A stretch of DNA of 64,000 nucleotides from Gongronella butleri. Its lineage: Eukaryota > Mucoromycota > Mucoromycetes > Mucorales > Cunninghamellaceae. The notes beneath the pieces were generated by a model. It did not search any database and was not told the origin of the DNA. It was given only the letters and a program-made list of their open reading frames with translations. The stretch covers positions 26,163 to 90,162 of the forward strand of contig JAIWZP010000086.1 in the NCBI GenBank assembly GCA_025201375.1, read 5' to 3'. Below are positions 46,730-58,669 of this stretch, piece by piece. Numbering within the stretch: position 1 is the first letter of the stretch; each line of letters opens with the position of its first letter. The translations under genes and the position numbers were made by a program.

Positions 46730-47757
46730 ATGTCTGCTCCTATCATTGCTGTTACGGGCATCACTGGCCAACAAGGCGGCGCGGTGGCCAAGAAATTGCT
46801 TGCTTTGGGGTGCAAAGTGCGTGGTATTACGCGCAACACGTCGTCGCCGAGCGCGACAAAGTGGTCGAATCAAGGCGTCGAGATGGTGGCCGCTGACATG
46901 AAGGATTCTGAGTCTTTTAAAAAGGCATTGGACGGCGCCACTTCCATGTTCCTCGTCACGCAAGTCCACATGTTCAACAGCGATGTAAAAATGACTTTTT
47001 TTTGGCATTGCAACCGGCACTCACGGCCATTCTTTTTTTTTTTTTTTTTGGTACCTTGACAGAACGAGTACAAGGAGGGCAAGAATGCCATTGATGCTGC
47101 CAAGGCGGCTGGCGTGAATGACATTGTGTACTCGGCGGTGGGCAACGCATCCAATGCGCCGCAAGTGCCTCATTTCGCGTCGAAACACAAGGTGGAGCAA
47201 TATATCCAATCCAATGGATTCAAATACACGTTTGTGCGCCCTGCATTCTTCATGGAAAACTATTCACCCACGGGCCAAATGCCCGCCATGGCGCCCAAGG
47301 ACGGTGTTATCAAGGGCCTTATTCCGGGCGATGTCAAGCTACAGATGGTGGCCACAGAGGACATTGGCAACGTGGCCGCCATTGCGCTCTCCGATCGCGA
47401 CAAGTATGCGGGCAGAACCATTGAGCTTAGTGGCGATGAGCTGACTGGCGACGAGATGGCCGCCACCTTGACCAAAGTCACGGGCAAGCCTTACAAGTAC
47501 TCGTACTGGGGCGTTTTCCGCTATTGTAAGACCAAACTGTCCCTTTAACTGCGTGCAGGAGCCTAATCTTTTGTTTTTTTTTTGTTTTTTTTTCGTTCTC
47601 CATCATAGTCCTGCGCTACATTGTTCGTGATATGGCTCACATGGCTGACTTTTTTGTGTCGACGGGTTATGCTGGCGACATTCCGCAGCTGCGAAAGGAG
47701 TTCCCTGACCTTCAAACTTGGGAACAATGGGTCACCAAGAACAAAATTGGGCAATGA
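46730..47757 (+). CDS. NmrA/HSCARG-like atypical short-chain dehydrogenase 1
   Basis: NAD(P)-binding protein of the NmrA family, whose members act as redox sensors or quinone/NADP-dependent reductases; substrate unknown. Three exons (46730-46984, 47063-47525, 47609-47757) give 288 residues. N-terminal dinucleotide motif TGITGQQGGAVAKKLL, Arg after strand 2 (GITRNTSS), GVEMVAADMKDSESF, then FVRPAFFMENY, IPGDVKLQMVATEDIGNVAA and LSGDELTGDEMA. No catalytic Tyr-x3-Lys of classical SDRs is evident, as is usual for NmrA proteins. First of three tandem paralogues with identical intron positions; AATAAA at 47775-47780. Confidence 0.92.
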
Positions 47758-48249
47758 TGCCAACAAACCATGAAAATAAAACGCGTCTCATTTTGTGTCA
47801 GGGCAATGGATGGGCAGCTATTGGCTTTTGGAGGCATGACAGTCTCAATTGTGCGTGTCAACAGGAAAAAAAAACCGCTTTTGTGTAACATAGTTGGTCA
47901 TTTTCCTGGTTTTCTTGCGTGCTGACGTGACGTTGATTTGTGATCAAAAGCGAGGCTTGTGCTGGCTGGAAATGGCACAAATCCCAGGTTTTTGGTATCT
48001 TCTTTTGCATTCTACAACGTTTTCCGTGACACCATGAGAGCAACGCCACAAAAGAGGTCCTTCAAAAAAGGAGCGAGGCGCGGTCATGCCAAATTTTGAT
48101 CCAAGGACGCGTGGCGATGATGCTCACTGCCTTTTTTGATTGCTAGAGAGCAAAAGGTATAAATTGTTTAATCTGCACGCGTGAAATGTCATTTTTTTTA
48201 TCGCAAAAACACAAACACACATTTTCTCGTCTTTGTTATTCTACAAAAC
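47758..48249. other. Spacer between NmrA-like genes 1 and 2
   Basis: Part of the duplicated unit: the downstream block with AAAATAAAACGCGT, GGCAT/GGAGGCA and TCAATTGTGCG also follows genes 2 and 3. TATAAA at 48158-48163 serves gene 2. No gene. Confidence 0.6.
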
Positions 48250-49259
48250 ATGTCGTCTGATCCAATCATTGCTGTTATGGGCATCACTGGCCAGCAAGGT
48301 GGCGCGGTGGCCAAGAAATTGCTTGATTTGGGATGCAAGGTGCGCGGCATCACGCGCAACACGTCGTCGCCAAGCGCAACAAAATGGTCGAGCCAAGGCG
48401 TCGAGATGGTGGAAGCTGACTTGAATGACATTGAGTCCCTTAAGAAGGCATTGGCCGGCGCTACGTCACTGTTTCTCGTCACACAAGTGCATCTTTTCAA
48501 CAGCAAGGTAAGAGTGCCTTTATTTTTGCATATCATTAGCGCTCATGCCCCCTTTCTATCTTTTTTTTTTCTTGGCAGCAAGAGGTCAAGGAAGGCAAGA
48601 ATGCCATTGATGCGGCCAAGGCGGCTGGTGTGAATGACATTGTGTTTACGACGGTGGGCAATGCGTCCAATGCGCCGACGGTGCCTCATTTCGCGTCGAA
48701 ATACGAGCTGGAGCAATACATCCAGGCCAGTGGGTTCAACTACACGTTTTTGCGCCCTTCGTTCTTCATGGAAAACTACGCGCCCACGGGCAAATTGGCG
48801 TTCTTGGCGCCGAAGAATGGCGTGATCAAGGGCATGATTCCGGGCGACGTCAAGCTGCAGATGATAGCCACGGACGACATTGGCAATGTGGCAGCCATTG
48901 CGCTGGCTAATCGCGAAAAATACGCGGGGAGAATCATTGAGCTTAGTGGCGACGAGCTGACTGGTGACGAATTGGCCGCCATCTTGGCCAAAGTCACGGG
49001 CAAACCCTACAAGTACTCATATTGGACCTTTTGGCGCTATCGTAAAGACCAGTTGTTACCTAATTTTTTGATTTTAATTTTTTCGCATTTTCTTTCTCTT
49101 CTAATCATAGTCGGGCGCTATATTGTTCGTGATCATGGCCTCATGTTTGACTTTCTTCTGTCGACGGGTTATGTGGCCAACATTCCGGAGCTGCGAAAGG
49201 AGTTTCCAGAGCTTCAGACTTGGGAACAATGGCTTGCCAAGAACAATATTGAGCGATAG
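48250..49259 (+). CDS. NmrA/HSCARG-like atypical short-chain dehydrogenase 2
   Basis: Three exons (48250-48507, 48579-49041, 49111-49259) give 289 residues; one extra Ser after Met compared with its neighbours. All NmrA motifs are kept (GITGQQGGAVAKKLLDLGCK, FLRPSFFMENY, IPGDVKLQMIATDDIGNVAA). Its first exon is nearly identical in DNA to that of gene 3, but its third exon (LLSTGYVANIPELRKEFPEL, ending NNIER) is the most diverged of the three. Initiator context AAAACATG as in the others. AATAAA at 49276-49281. Confidence 0.92.
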
Positions 49260-49692
49260 TGCAGCTGAATATGGAAATAAACGCGTGTCATTTCATTTTC
49301 AGGGCAGCCCATGTGTTGATTCCGGCGTTTGGAGGCAATAGGGGGCCAATTGTGCGAGTTGATTGCAGAAACACGCTGTTGTGCGACGCAAGTTGGTTAT
49401 TGTCTTGAAGTCAGGCCTCGCTATGACGCGTCACAAGGTTCCGTATAGACGTTTTGCTGATTGCTATCAAATGACAAGCATTTATCATGGTCTTTGCAAA
49501 AAGGAGCGTCCATCTTGGCGTGCCGGCTACTTTTTATCCGCCGGCCGCGCGATGATGCCAATTGCCTTTTTTGGACGTGACACAGCAGGGATTTAAAAGT
49601 GAAATTGTGATCTGCATGAATGAAACATCCTTTTTTTTCATCTTACAGATAAACAAACACTTTTTTTTTTCTCTCCACTTTTCTCTAAAAAC
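49260..49692 (+). promoter_or_regulatory. Spacer and promoter of NmrA-like gene 3
   Basis: Contains TTTAAAA at 49592-49598, about 95 bases before the start, and the upstream block shared with gene 1 (GATGCCAATTGCCTTTTTTG at about 49553). Followed by TGCATGAATGAAACAT, also shared with gene 1. Confidence 0.6.
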
Positions 49693-50718
49693 ATGTCTGA
49701 TCCTATCATTGTTGTTACGGGCATTACTGGCCAGCAAGGTGGCGCGGTGGCCAAGAAATTGCTTGATTTGGGGTGCAAGGTGCGCGGCATCACGCGCAAC
49801 ACATCGTCGCCAAGCGCAACAAAATGGTCGAGCCAAGGCGTCGAGATGGTGGAAGCTGACATGAAGGACATCGAGTCGTTTAAAAAGGCATTGGCCGGCG
49901 CTACGTCACTGTTCCTCGTCACACAAATGCATCCGTTCAACAGTAAGGTAAGAGTGCCTTTATTTTTTGCACATCATGCTTATGTCTCCTCACCATCTTA
50001 TTTTTTTTTCTTCACAGAAAGAGGTCAAGGAAGGCAAGAATGCCATTGATGCGGCCAAGGCGGCTGGTGTGAATGACATTGTGTTCACGACGGTGGGCAA
50101 TGCGTCCAATGCGCCGACGGTGCCTCATTTCGCGTCGAAATACGAGCTGGAGCAATACATTCAAGCCAATGGATTCAAATACACGTTTGTGCGCCCTTCG
50201 TTCTTTATGGAAAATTACTCGCCCACGGGTCAAATGTCGTTCATGGCGCCCAAGAATGGTGTGATCAAGGGCATGATTCCGGGCGACGTCAAGCTGCAGA
50301 TGATAGCCATGGAGGACATTGGCAATGTGGCAGCCATTGCGCTGTCCAATCGCGACAAGTATGCGGGCAGAACCATTGAGCTCAGTGGCGATGAGCTGAC
50401 TGGCGACGAATTAGCCGCCACCTTGACCAAAGTCACGGGCAAACCCTACAAGTATTCTTATTGGGCCGTCTGGCGCTATTGTAAGATCGATTGTTTCCCA
50501 TTCTTGTCACGATGGATGGACTAATCCTTTGTTTTTTGAATTTTTTTTCGTATTCTCTTCGAATCATAGTCGTGCGTTACGTCGTTCGTGATCTTGGCTT
50601 CATGTCTGACTTTTTTGTGTCGACAGGTTATGTGGCAGACATTCCTCAGCTGCGAAAGGAGTTCCCAGATCTTCAAACTTGGGAACAATGGGTCACCAAG
50701 AACAAAATTGGGCAATGA
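49693..50718 (+). CDS. NmrA/HSCARG-like atypical short-chain dehydrogenase 3
   Basis: Three exons (49693-49947, 50018-50480, 50570-50718) give 288 residues. Same motifs as genes 1 and 2. The sequence is a mosaic: exon 1 resembles gene 2 (KLLDLGCKVRG, GVEMVEADMKD, ALAGATSLFLVTQ), whereas the later part of exon 2 (YAGRTIELSGDELTGDE, TLTKVTGK) and exon 3 (ending NKIGQ) resemble gene 1. AATAAA at 50736-50741. Confidence 0.92.
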
Positions 50719-51016
50719 TGCCATTAAAACATGAAAATAAAACGCGTTTCATTTTATGTCAGTACAGTGTATGGGCAAATGTTGACCTTTGGAGACATAG
50801 CCGCCTCAATTGTGCGAGCCAAATACTCAACAAGCAGACATGCGTCAATTGTGTAACATGGGGCGCGTTCACAATTCACATGCTTTTTTTTTGAGCGGGC
50901 CAAGAAATCATAAAGTCAGCTCCTCCACCTTTTTTTTTTTTTTTTTTTTGCTCTTTTCTTTTAGTTTTCTTTTTTCCCCTCCCTTTGGTGCCGTTGGACC
51001 CCAAATCGTGTGTTTT

Positions 51017-52859
51017 ATGCCCGCCCATTCGTTTGAAGAGACCACATTCCACCGCCTCACGTATTGCGACGAGTGTGGCAGGCTGCTGTGGGGTCTGAAG
51101 AAGCAAGGTTTGCAGTGCATTGGTACGATTTCCCCTCTTACTACTTTTTTCTTTCTTTTTTTGACACTGACCTTTTTTTTATTCTGTAGATTGCGAATTC
51201 GTGTGTCACAGCGGTTGCGCCAAGGATGCGGGCGACTGTGTGGAAGCGCGTCAGGGCAACGGGTCTGTGCCTGGTACTGTTTCTGCCGTTTCTACTGCGA
51301 CCACAGGGGTTTCGTTGCCTTTGACGGGCGCGCAGGTGGAAGACGCGATTGTGTCGGCGGCGATTCTGTCCATGGACCTGTCTTTGCCGGTCAGCCACTA
51401 TCTTGCGACGCTGCCGCCACTTCATCCACAGACAACCACACGAAATTTCACGCGTTTTGTCTCACGATGCGGCCCGGTCTTTGGTTTCCGCGACAAGGTG
51501 ATCCTCCTCCTCAATTGGGACAAGCCCATCGATACCTTTGTGGCGCTGGTAGCCTACATCATCATTTGTAAGGGAGAAAAAGAGAGAATAAAAATGGAAA
51601 AAGGATCCAATGGCTCACTTCCCTGATTTTTTTTTAATCGCATTGGACAGGCTTTTATCCCAAGCTGCTTCTGTTTGTGCCGCAGGTGGTGATCCTGCAC
51701 ATCTTGATGTCCGGCTACTACAATCGACAAAAAGGCGATTTGCCAGCGACGCATGGGACTGATCAGCGAGTGTCTGCGATGAAGAGCGATACAGCGACGG
51801 TCCAAGCGGCAGCGACAGCAACGGCAGCGGCGAGCACGGCAGCGGCGACGGCAGCGACGTCTACAGAGGGCGGTGGCAAGCGCGCTTACTTGGGCAATCT
51901 AGCGTCGTCGCTTTTTCCCGTGTTTGATGAGACGTCGCCCGAGTATGGGCGCAATTTACAAAACATGCAGAACATGATGGGCGAGACAAGCGACGCGTAT
52001 GACGTGATCCAGGCGCACGCGTATCTGTGGGACTGGTCCGACGAGGAACTGTGCAGCCAGATCGTACTTTTCGTTGTTTTGTCCATGTTTGCCCTTGCTG
52101 CTGCCGTCTACTTTGTCTCGTTCCGCACCATATGCCTCGTTGGCGGTATTGGCGCGTTCTTGGGCAACACGCGCTTCGCCAAGCACCTTGTCGCTGAACT
52201 CGTCCCCTTGTTGCTCCCCATTGCCAAGAAATCTATGGAAACGGCCGCGGCGCGTCAAAAGCAGACGAAGCAATGGCTTCACCAACAGCAAGCGATCCAT
52301 GAGGTGTCCCTGTATGAGAATCAGGCATGGGCACAAGACAAGAACAGATTTACATCACACGTAAGGCACAAATCGACAAAAATGGGAAAACAATATCCCC
52401 CTCCGCTCACCCTTTTCTTACTTTTTTTTTTCTTTCCTTTGTGCCACTTGGGGGCCAGCTGCAGTCCACGGAGCGTGGCCCTTGGTCGGATCTATCGGGC
52501 ACGCAAAAGATGCCTTCCAATGTGCAAATATCGATACCCCCTTCCAAGACAATGTGGCTGGATCAAGAGTGGAAATTGGATGCGGACGGTGCATGGAAAA
52601 ATGCACTTGGCATTGGTAAGAGACGAGGGAACCCGTGGCGTGCAATTGCTCTATGAGTGGACCAATCGGCTCACAAAAAAAGAAAACGTTTCTTTTTTTT
52701 TTTTTTTTTTTTTTTTTGCTAGAAACACGCGTCAAAGTGGATCATGAAGGCTGGGCATATTACAATGATGACTGGATCGCGACAGATGGCTTCCAACCTG
52801 GTTACTCAACGCGCCGTCGGCGTCGATGGACGCGAAAATGCCAGCAGCTGGCTTGGTAG
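51017..52859 (+). CDS. C1 zinc-finger plus Pex24/Pex30-type dysferlin-domain membrane protein
   Basis: Pex24/Pex30-family proteins shape ER subdomains and control peroxisome number. Five exons (51017-51122, 51190-51567, 51651-52360, 52459-52615, 52723-52859) give 495 residues. The N-terminus is a C1 domain: His4, CDEC, GLQCIDC, HSGC and the final Cys, interrupted by intron 1. Two hydrophobic hairpins follow (TFVALVAYIIICFYPKLLLF... and IVLFVVLSMFALAAAVYFVS), separated by an Ala/Thr-rich stretch. The C-terminal dysferlin-type domain has MWLDQEWKLDADGAW, HEGWAYYNDDW and the closing RRRRWTRK. No clear DAG-binding residues can be judged. A C1 domain fused to a Pex24 region is unusual outside early fungi, to my knowledge. 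Confidence 0.88.
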
Positions 52860-53495
52860 TTTGCCTTTTTCAAGCATAAAACAAAAGAAATCAATAAAAA
52901 AAAAATCGGGCTATTCCCAATGCTCGGGTCCCTGCCCGCCTTTTTTTTTATTTTTATTTTTTTACGTGGTCTTTCTTTATCGCCCATTGATCTGCCCATT
53001 CTCACGCCGGGACTGATAGCCCCGCCGATTCCGATGCGTGTCATCGTCGTCCATCACCTTTTTTGTCCGTCGCATTGCCGTGTCTCATGCCCGTCGTCCA
53101 TTCTCCGCTTGCAAACCCCCCCTCTCACGCCCGCATTTTTCGCCGCCTTGCTCTTCTATTACTTCCTTGATCCTCCAATTTGCTTTGCTAAGCGGTGGGA
53201 GAGTGGGCAAATATGCTCTTATTTCTCGCCAAACTCGTTTTTCGTCTCACCCCCCCCTTTTTTTTGGTGGGAAGCACATGACCAGGGCAGCGCCCAGACC
53301 ATACAAAGCTCCTTTTTTTGGTTTGTTTTGCAAGGGAGGTTTCAGAGAGGAAACCATGGCGTGATTTCCCAAGGACAATTTCGATTTTTTCCCTTTTTTT
53401 TTTTTTCTTGTCTTTCTTTCTTTTCACATCCTTGTTTTTTTACTTTTCTTTTTTTCACACTATTTCCACACTCCCCCTTTTCCCTCAATTTGATT
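52860..53495. other. Spacer and promoter of glycogen phosphorylase
   Basis: The phosphorylase frame stays open upstream through this spacer to 52920, but that extension is Phe/Pro/Ser homopolymer sequence and not protein-like. Strongly pyrimidine-rich from 53380 to 53490. No gene. Confidence 0.55.
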
Positions 53496-56231
53496 ATGTC
53501 TGCCAGAAAGGAGCGTCCCAAGCCGCAGCGACGCGTTTCGTTGCCGAGTCTGACGAAGCGCATGACCGAGGTAGTGATCCATGAAGATATCCAGCCTGTT
53601 TCGCCGGATGTGATTCCGCAGCGCAAGGACAAGCACGAGCGGCTCGAAAATGATCTTTTGACGCGGTGGGAGGCGCGAACGTTTGGCCCCGACTTGGACC
53701 CTGCGTACATTGAAAAGAGTTTGGTGTACCACACGCACTACACGCTTGGACGACATCGATTCAATGTGGACAAATTGGCCATGTATCGTGCGACGGCGCA
53801 CTCTGTGCATGATTTCCTTCTGCAGGCGTGGAATCGCACGCAAGAACACCTGCACAATGCCAATGTCAAGCGATGCTATTATTTATCGATGGAATTCTTG
53901 TTGGGTCGCGCGCTGGACAATGCGCTCTTGTGTCTCGCGGCCAAGGGCCAATTTACCGAGTCGATTGACACGCTTGGTTTCCGCATGGAGGACTTGCTCG
54001 ATGAGGAGCGCGATCCTGCGCTTGGCAATGGGGGTCTGGGCCGTCTCGCAGCGTGTTATCTAGACTCGGCGGCGACACTTGATTTGCCTGTTTGGGGCTA
54101 TGGCCTGCGGTTCCATTATGGGCTTTTCAAGCAATTGATCAAGGATGGGTTCCAGGTGGAAATGGAGGACGCTTGGCTTGCGAGCGACAATCCGTGGGAA
54201 TTCAAACGCGACGACACGCACTACGATGTGCGGTTTTATGGCTACGTCGCGACAAAGGTGAATGACCAGGGGGAATCGCGTCTTTCGTGGGAAGGTGGCC
54301 AAGTTGTGCGTGCGACGGCCTACGACATGCCCGTGCCTGGGTTCCGTACCAATGGCTGTGGCAATTTGCGTCTGTGGGACTGCCAATCGCGTCTTTTTGA
54401 TTTTGGCGCGTTTAATCAGGGCGATTATGCGCGCGCATTCCAAGACCAAAACATGGCAAGCAATTTGACCGCCGTGCTGTATCCAAACGATAATCACCAA
54501 GGTGGCAAGGAATTGAGGCTCAAGCAAGAGTATTTCTGGGTCAGCGCGTCGCTGCAAGACATCATCCGCCGCTTCAAGCGATACAATTGCCCATGGAGCG
54601 ATTTCCCGGAAAAGGTCGCGGTCCAATTGAACGACACGCACCCAACATTGGCTGTCCCTGAGCTGATGCGCCTGCTCGTCGATGTTGAGGGCTTGTCGTG
54701 GGACGATGCGTGGGCAATCATTACAAAGACCATCGCTTTCACCAATCACACCGTGTTGCCCGAGGCCCTCGAGTCGTGGTCCGTGCCATTGCTGCAGCAC
54801 GTCTTGCCGCGTCACATGCAATTGATCTACGACATCAATCTGTTCTTTTTGCAAAAAGTCGAGCAACAATTCCCCGGCGATCGCGATTTATTGCGCCGCA
54901 TGAGCATCATTGAAGAATCGCATCCACAGCAGGTCCGCATGGCCTACTTGGCCGTCGTCGGTGCACACACCGTCAATGGCGTCGCTGCACTCCATTCGGA
55001 CCTCGTCAAGTCCCAATTGTTCCCGGACTTTGTCAAATACTATGGACCGGACAAGTTCATCAACATCACCAATGGTATCACGCCGCGCCGCTTCCTGTAC
55101 CAGGCCAATCCTTGGCTGCGCGATCTGATCATTGCCACGCTTGGCTCCGACCGGTGGGCGCATCATTTGGACGAATTGGCCGGCCTGAAAGCCCATGCCG
55201 AAGATGAAAACTTCCAAAATGCTTGGATGCAGGTGAAACATCGCAACAAGGAGCGCCTCCGTGACTGGCTGCGCGAACACATGGGCGTTCGAGTCTCGGC
55301 CGATGCTCTCTTTGACATTCAGGTACGACTCGGAATGGGAGAGAGAAAAAAAAAAAGAGGAAAAATGGCGAAAAATGGCAAAAAACGCATTCTGACATGA
55401 ATGCCCCCTTTTTTTGACAATTCCCTTTAGGTGAAGCGCATCCATGAATACAAGCGCCAATTCCTAAACATCCTTGGTGTGATCCACCGGTATCGCGAAT
55501 TGCGTGAGATGAGCGATTCGGAGCGTGCACAGCAAGTGCCGCGCGTGGTGATCTTTGGCGGCAAGGCGGCGCCCGGGTACGAGATTGCCAAGCTGGTGAT
55601 CAAGCTGATCAACAGCGTGGCGGAGACAATTGACCAGAACCAAGCCGTGTCGTCGTTGCTCAAGGTCGTTTTCATCCCCGACTACAATGTGTCGCTTGCA
55701 GAAATGATCATCCCGGCCAGCGACCTGTCGCACCACATCTCGGTGGCTGGCATGGAGGCCTCGGGCACGTCCAACATGAAATTCGTGCTCAATGGCGGCC
55801 TGATCCTGGGCACCGTCGACGGCGCCAACATTGAGATCCGCGACCACATTGGCGAGGAAAATATGTTCCTCTTTGGCACCCTCGCAGACCAGGTGGCCGA
55901 GCTGCGCCATGAGCAAAAGTACCACGGCGTCCTCATGGACCCGGATTTGCAATTGGTCTTTGACGACATCCAAGCCGGCCTGTTTGGCGACCCTGCCGTC
56001 TTTAATCCTCTCATCGATACAATTGAATATGGCGGCGATTACTATCTCATTTCAGAGGACTTTGGCGCCTTTTTGGACGCTCAAAAGCGCGTCGACGCCA
56101 CATTCAAGGACAAGGCCGCATGGGCGCGCAAATCCATTCTTTGCACCGCCGGCATGGGCTTTTTCTCCTCCGACCGTGCCGTCCGCGAGTATGCCGACAG
56201 AATCTGGCACATTAAGCCCCTCTCTTATTGA
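53496..56231 (+). CDS. GPH1: Glycogen phosphorylase
   Basis: Releases glucose-1-phosphate from glycogen. Two exons (53496-55322 and 55431-56231) give 875 residues, close to the fungal length of about 900. The start MSARKERPKP was chosen over the longer frame because upstream sequence is low-complexity. Landmarks: YYLSMEFLLGRALDNAL, GNGGLGRLAACYLDS, QLNDTHPTLAVPELMRL, NGITPRRFLYQANPWL, KRIHEYKRQFLN and the PLP lysine in EASGTSNMKF (about residue 726). Ser15 in QRRVSLPSL lies at the position of the animal regulatory serine, in a basic RRxS context, so control by a basophilic kinase is plausible. Single intron next to the conserved KRIHEYKRQ block. Confidence 0.97.
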
Positions 56232-56556
56232 TTATAAAATAAAAAAACATTCAGATCGCTTTGCAATGCATTGCTTCGTATTTTTTTTTCTCTTTTTTCT
56301 CTCTTTTTTCGAGCGTGTGATTTGCTGTGTCACCTGTCGCGCGTTGCAAAATGATGATTGGTTCAGGGTCCGCCTTTCAAAAAAGGGCAATGTCGACCAA
56401 AAGAGGCCCCCATTGCCCAAAAGGGCAGCCTTCTTGCTTTGTTGCATCCCTTTTTTTTTCCATTCTTCTTTCTTTTTTTTTTTTTCCTTTGCTTGCTTTT
56501 CCTTTTAATCCCCTTCGTTTCTCTCTCTCTCTCTCTCTCTTTTTCATTCTATTTTC
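56232..56556. other. Spacer, amino acid transporter promoter
   Basis: AAATAAA-type signal at about 56237 for the phosphorylase; TC microsatellite at about 56519-56540 shortly before the transporter start. No gene. Confidence 0.5.
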
Positions 56557-58481
56557 ATGACGCAATATGGTGCCACGGGGAGAATGGCAGTAAAGTCTGC
56601 GCCTGTCGCCGTGCGCCCACTGACCGACGCCGAAAGGGACCTGTTGCAAGCGCACCAGCCCGGCTACGGCAGCTGCTCCATCCTGCAGATCGCCTTTAAC
56701 CTAGTCAATGCCACGGTCGGCGCCGGTATCATTGGCTGTATGTTTGACAAAGCAAGCCATTTGGAGGCGGGGGGGACCGCAAAATCTCATTGTTTTTTTA
56801 TTTTTCCTTGATTTTTTTTTCTTCGTTCATAGTGCCCTTTGCCTTGTACCACGCTGGCTTTATCAGCGGCCTCGTGTTGTCGGTGCTGGTATCGGTCGTT
56901 TCGCAATTGGGGCTGTACATGCTCGTGGTGTCTGGCCAACGCGTGGGCATTTACAAGTTTGCACAATTGGTCGAATACCTTCTCGGCCGGCCTGGCTATC
57001 ACTTTTTGAACTTTATGATTTTCATCCAGGCTGGGGGCGCCAGTCTGAGCTACTTGATCCGTAAGAATTATTTATTTTTTGATCGTTGTTTTGGCAAATT
57101 GACGCTAAATGACGCATTTCCCCCTTTTTTTGTCCTTTTCCTCCCAGTGATTGGCGACACGCTGCCCGTCCTATTAGCATTGTACTTTCCCGAGACGCCG
57201 CTGCTCGGCAATCGATCCGTGGTCATGACGGTCATCTCGGTGTTTCTTGTAAGAAAAACATGGGAAAGGCGAGGGGCATGATGTCCATTGGCGCGTGTCA
57301 TGTGGGCATCATGGGTGTTTGTCTACGTGATGGGATGCGGGTGGCCGTGAACAAGGGTCCCCCTTTTTTTTGGTCAATGTTGATGCACTGACACCCACTC
57401 TTCCTAGATTTTACCCTTGAATTTGTCGAGATCCATTGGGGCCGTGGCGCGGTGGTCGATTGTTTCTGTGCTGTGCCTGCCTGTGATCTTGCTGACGCTG
57501 CTGATTCGCGCGCCGACGTATGCGCCTGGTCACGAGGCACCCGTGTCGTGGTTGGGGCCGGACCCCTTTGGCGCGCTGGCCATCATGGCCTTTGGATTTG
57601 CGTGCTCACAAGTCGCATTCAACAACTTTTTGGCACTCAAGGAGCAAACGTCGCGCGCGTGGGCTTGGGCCGTCACGGTGTCGGCACTAATGAGCTACAT
57701 CACGTCCATGTCCTTTGCCATCATTGGCTATTTGTGCTTTGGAAAGGACGTCCAGCCCAATCTGTTCCTCAATTTCCCGGCAGACGACCCCATCGTCAAC
57801 ATTGGCCGCTTTGCCCTCGGCTTTAGCATGATTCTCACCGTCCCGTAAAGCCATTGGAGGGAGGAGAGATGTGCGCGTGGGACAATATTTGGATTTTAAT
57901 TATTATTATTATTATTATTATTTTTGCTTCATTTTAGGATGGCATTCTATCCTGCACGTGAAGCGATTCAAAAGACGCTTGGATTTGAGACGCCAGACAA
58001 GCAGCCGACGAATGTACAGCATTACACGGTGACACTGCTGCTGACGGCGGCGAGCATCGTTTTGGGGATTCGAATTCACTCGGTTGGCAAAGTGTACGCG
58101 ATCATTGGCGGGTTTGCCGCGACAACGCTGGCCTACATCATCCCCGCTGCCGCCTATTTGAAGACGCGCTCCATTGTGCCGCCCGATGCCGAGATCAAAC
58201 AGCCGCTACTCGCCTCTTCCCCTCTCGATACCCCGCATCCCATTGATACCTCGTGCACAGCGTCCACCAGCACACGCTCATCGTCGTCGTCGTCGTCGTC
58301 CGCCGCTGCGGAGAGCGACACACTGCCTGTGCCCGCCATTGAAGACGAGCCCGTCATCCTCAACCTCGACGATGGTTCGCCAAATTTGTTTTTAGACATT
58401 GCCGCCGTTTTACTCATCCTATGGGGCCTTGTCGTCATGTTCTATACCATCAAGGGCGTCATCTCGCCCGTGGCCATGTAG
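56557..58481 (+). CDS. Amino acid transporter, SLC38/AVT (AAAP) family
   Basis: Probably a vacuolar or plasma-membrane H+- or Na+-coupled neutral amino acid transporter. Five exons (56557-56737, 56833-57060, 57148-57248, 57408-57844, 57938-58481) give 496 residues. A 40-residue hydrophilic N-terminus precedes the first membrane segment, with the AAAP hallmark FNLVNATVGAGIIGLPFAL completed across intron 1. LPLNLSRSIGAVARWSIVSV and the SYITSMSFAIIGYLCFGKDVQPN block are typical of SLC38/AVT5-7 proteins. About eleven membrane segments; a Ser-run insertion (STRSSSSSSSSAAA) lies in the last cytosolic loop. The last intron contains an ATT microsatellite (57898-57921). Confidence 0.9.
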
Positions 58482-58669
58482 ACTTTTTTTTTTGCAATTA
58501 AACCAGTCCGTTTTTTTTTTTTTTTTTTTGTTTCATACGCCTCTTGTTTCGCGCTGTTGGCTGGCCGCCAATTTTAAAAACGGCAAAAAGTGCGAGCGAG
58601 CGGACCCTGGTGTATTTTTGTTGCCTCTTTTTCCTCCCTCTTTTGTTTCTGCGCAAACGTTCCTCCCCC

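Noticed and set aside
52920..53495. N-terminal extension of glycogen phosphorylase
   Set aside because: The frame is open but gives Phe/Ser/Pro-rich low-complexity sequence from a pyrimidine-rich promoter; family members start near the MSARKER position.
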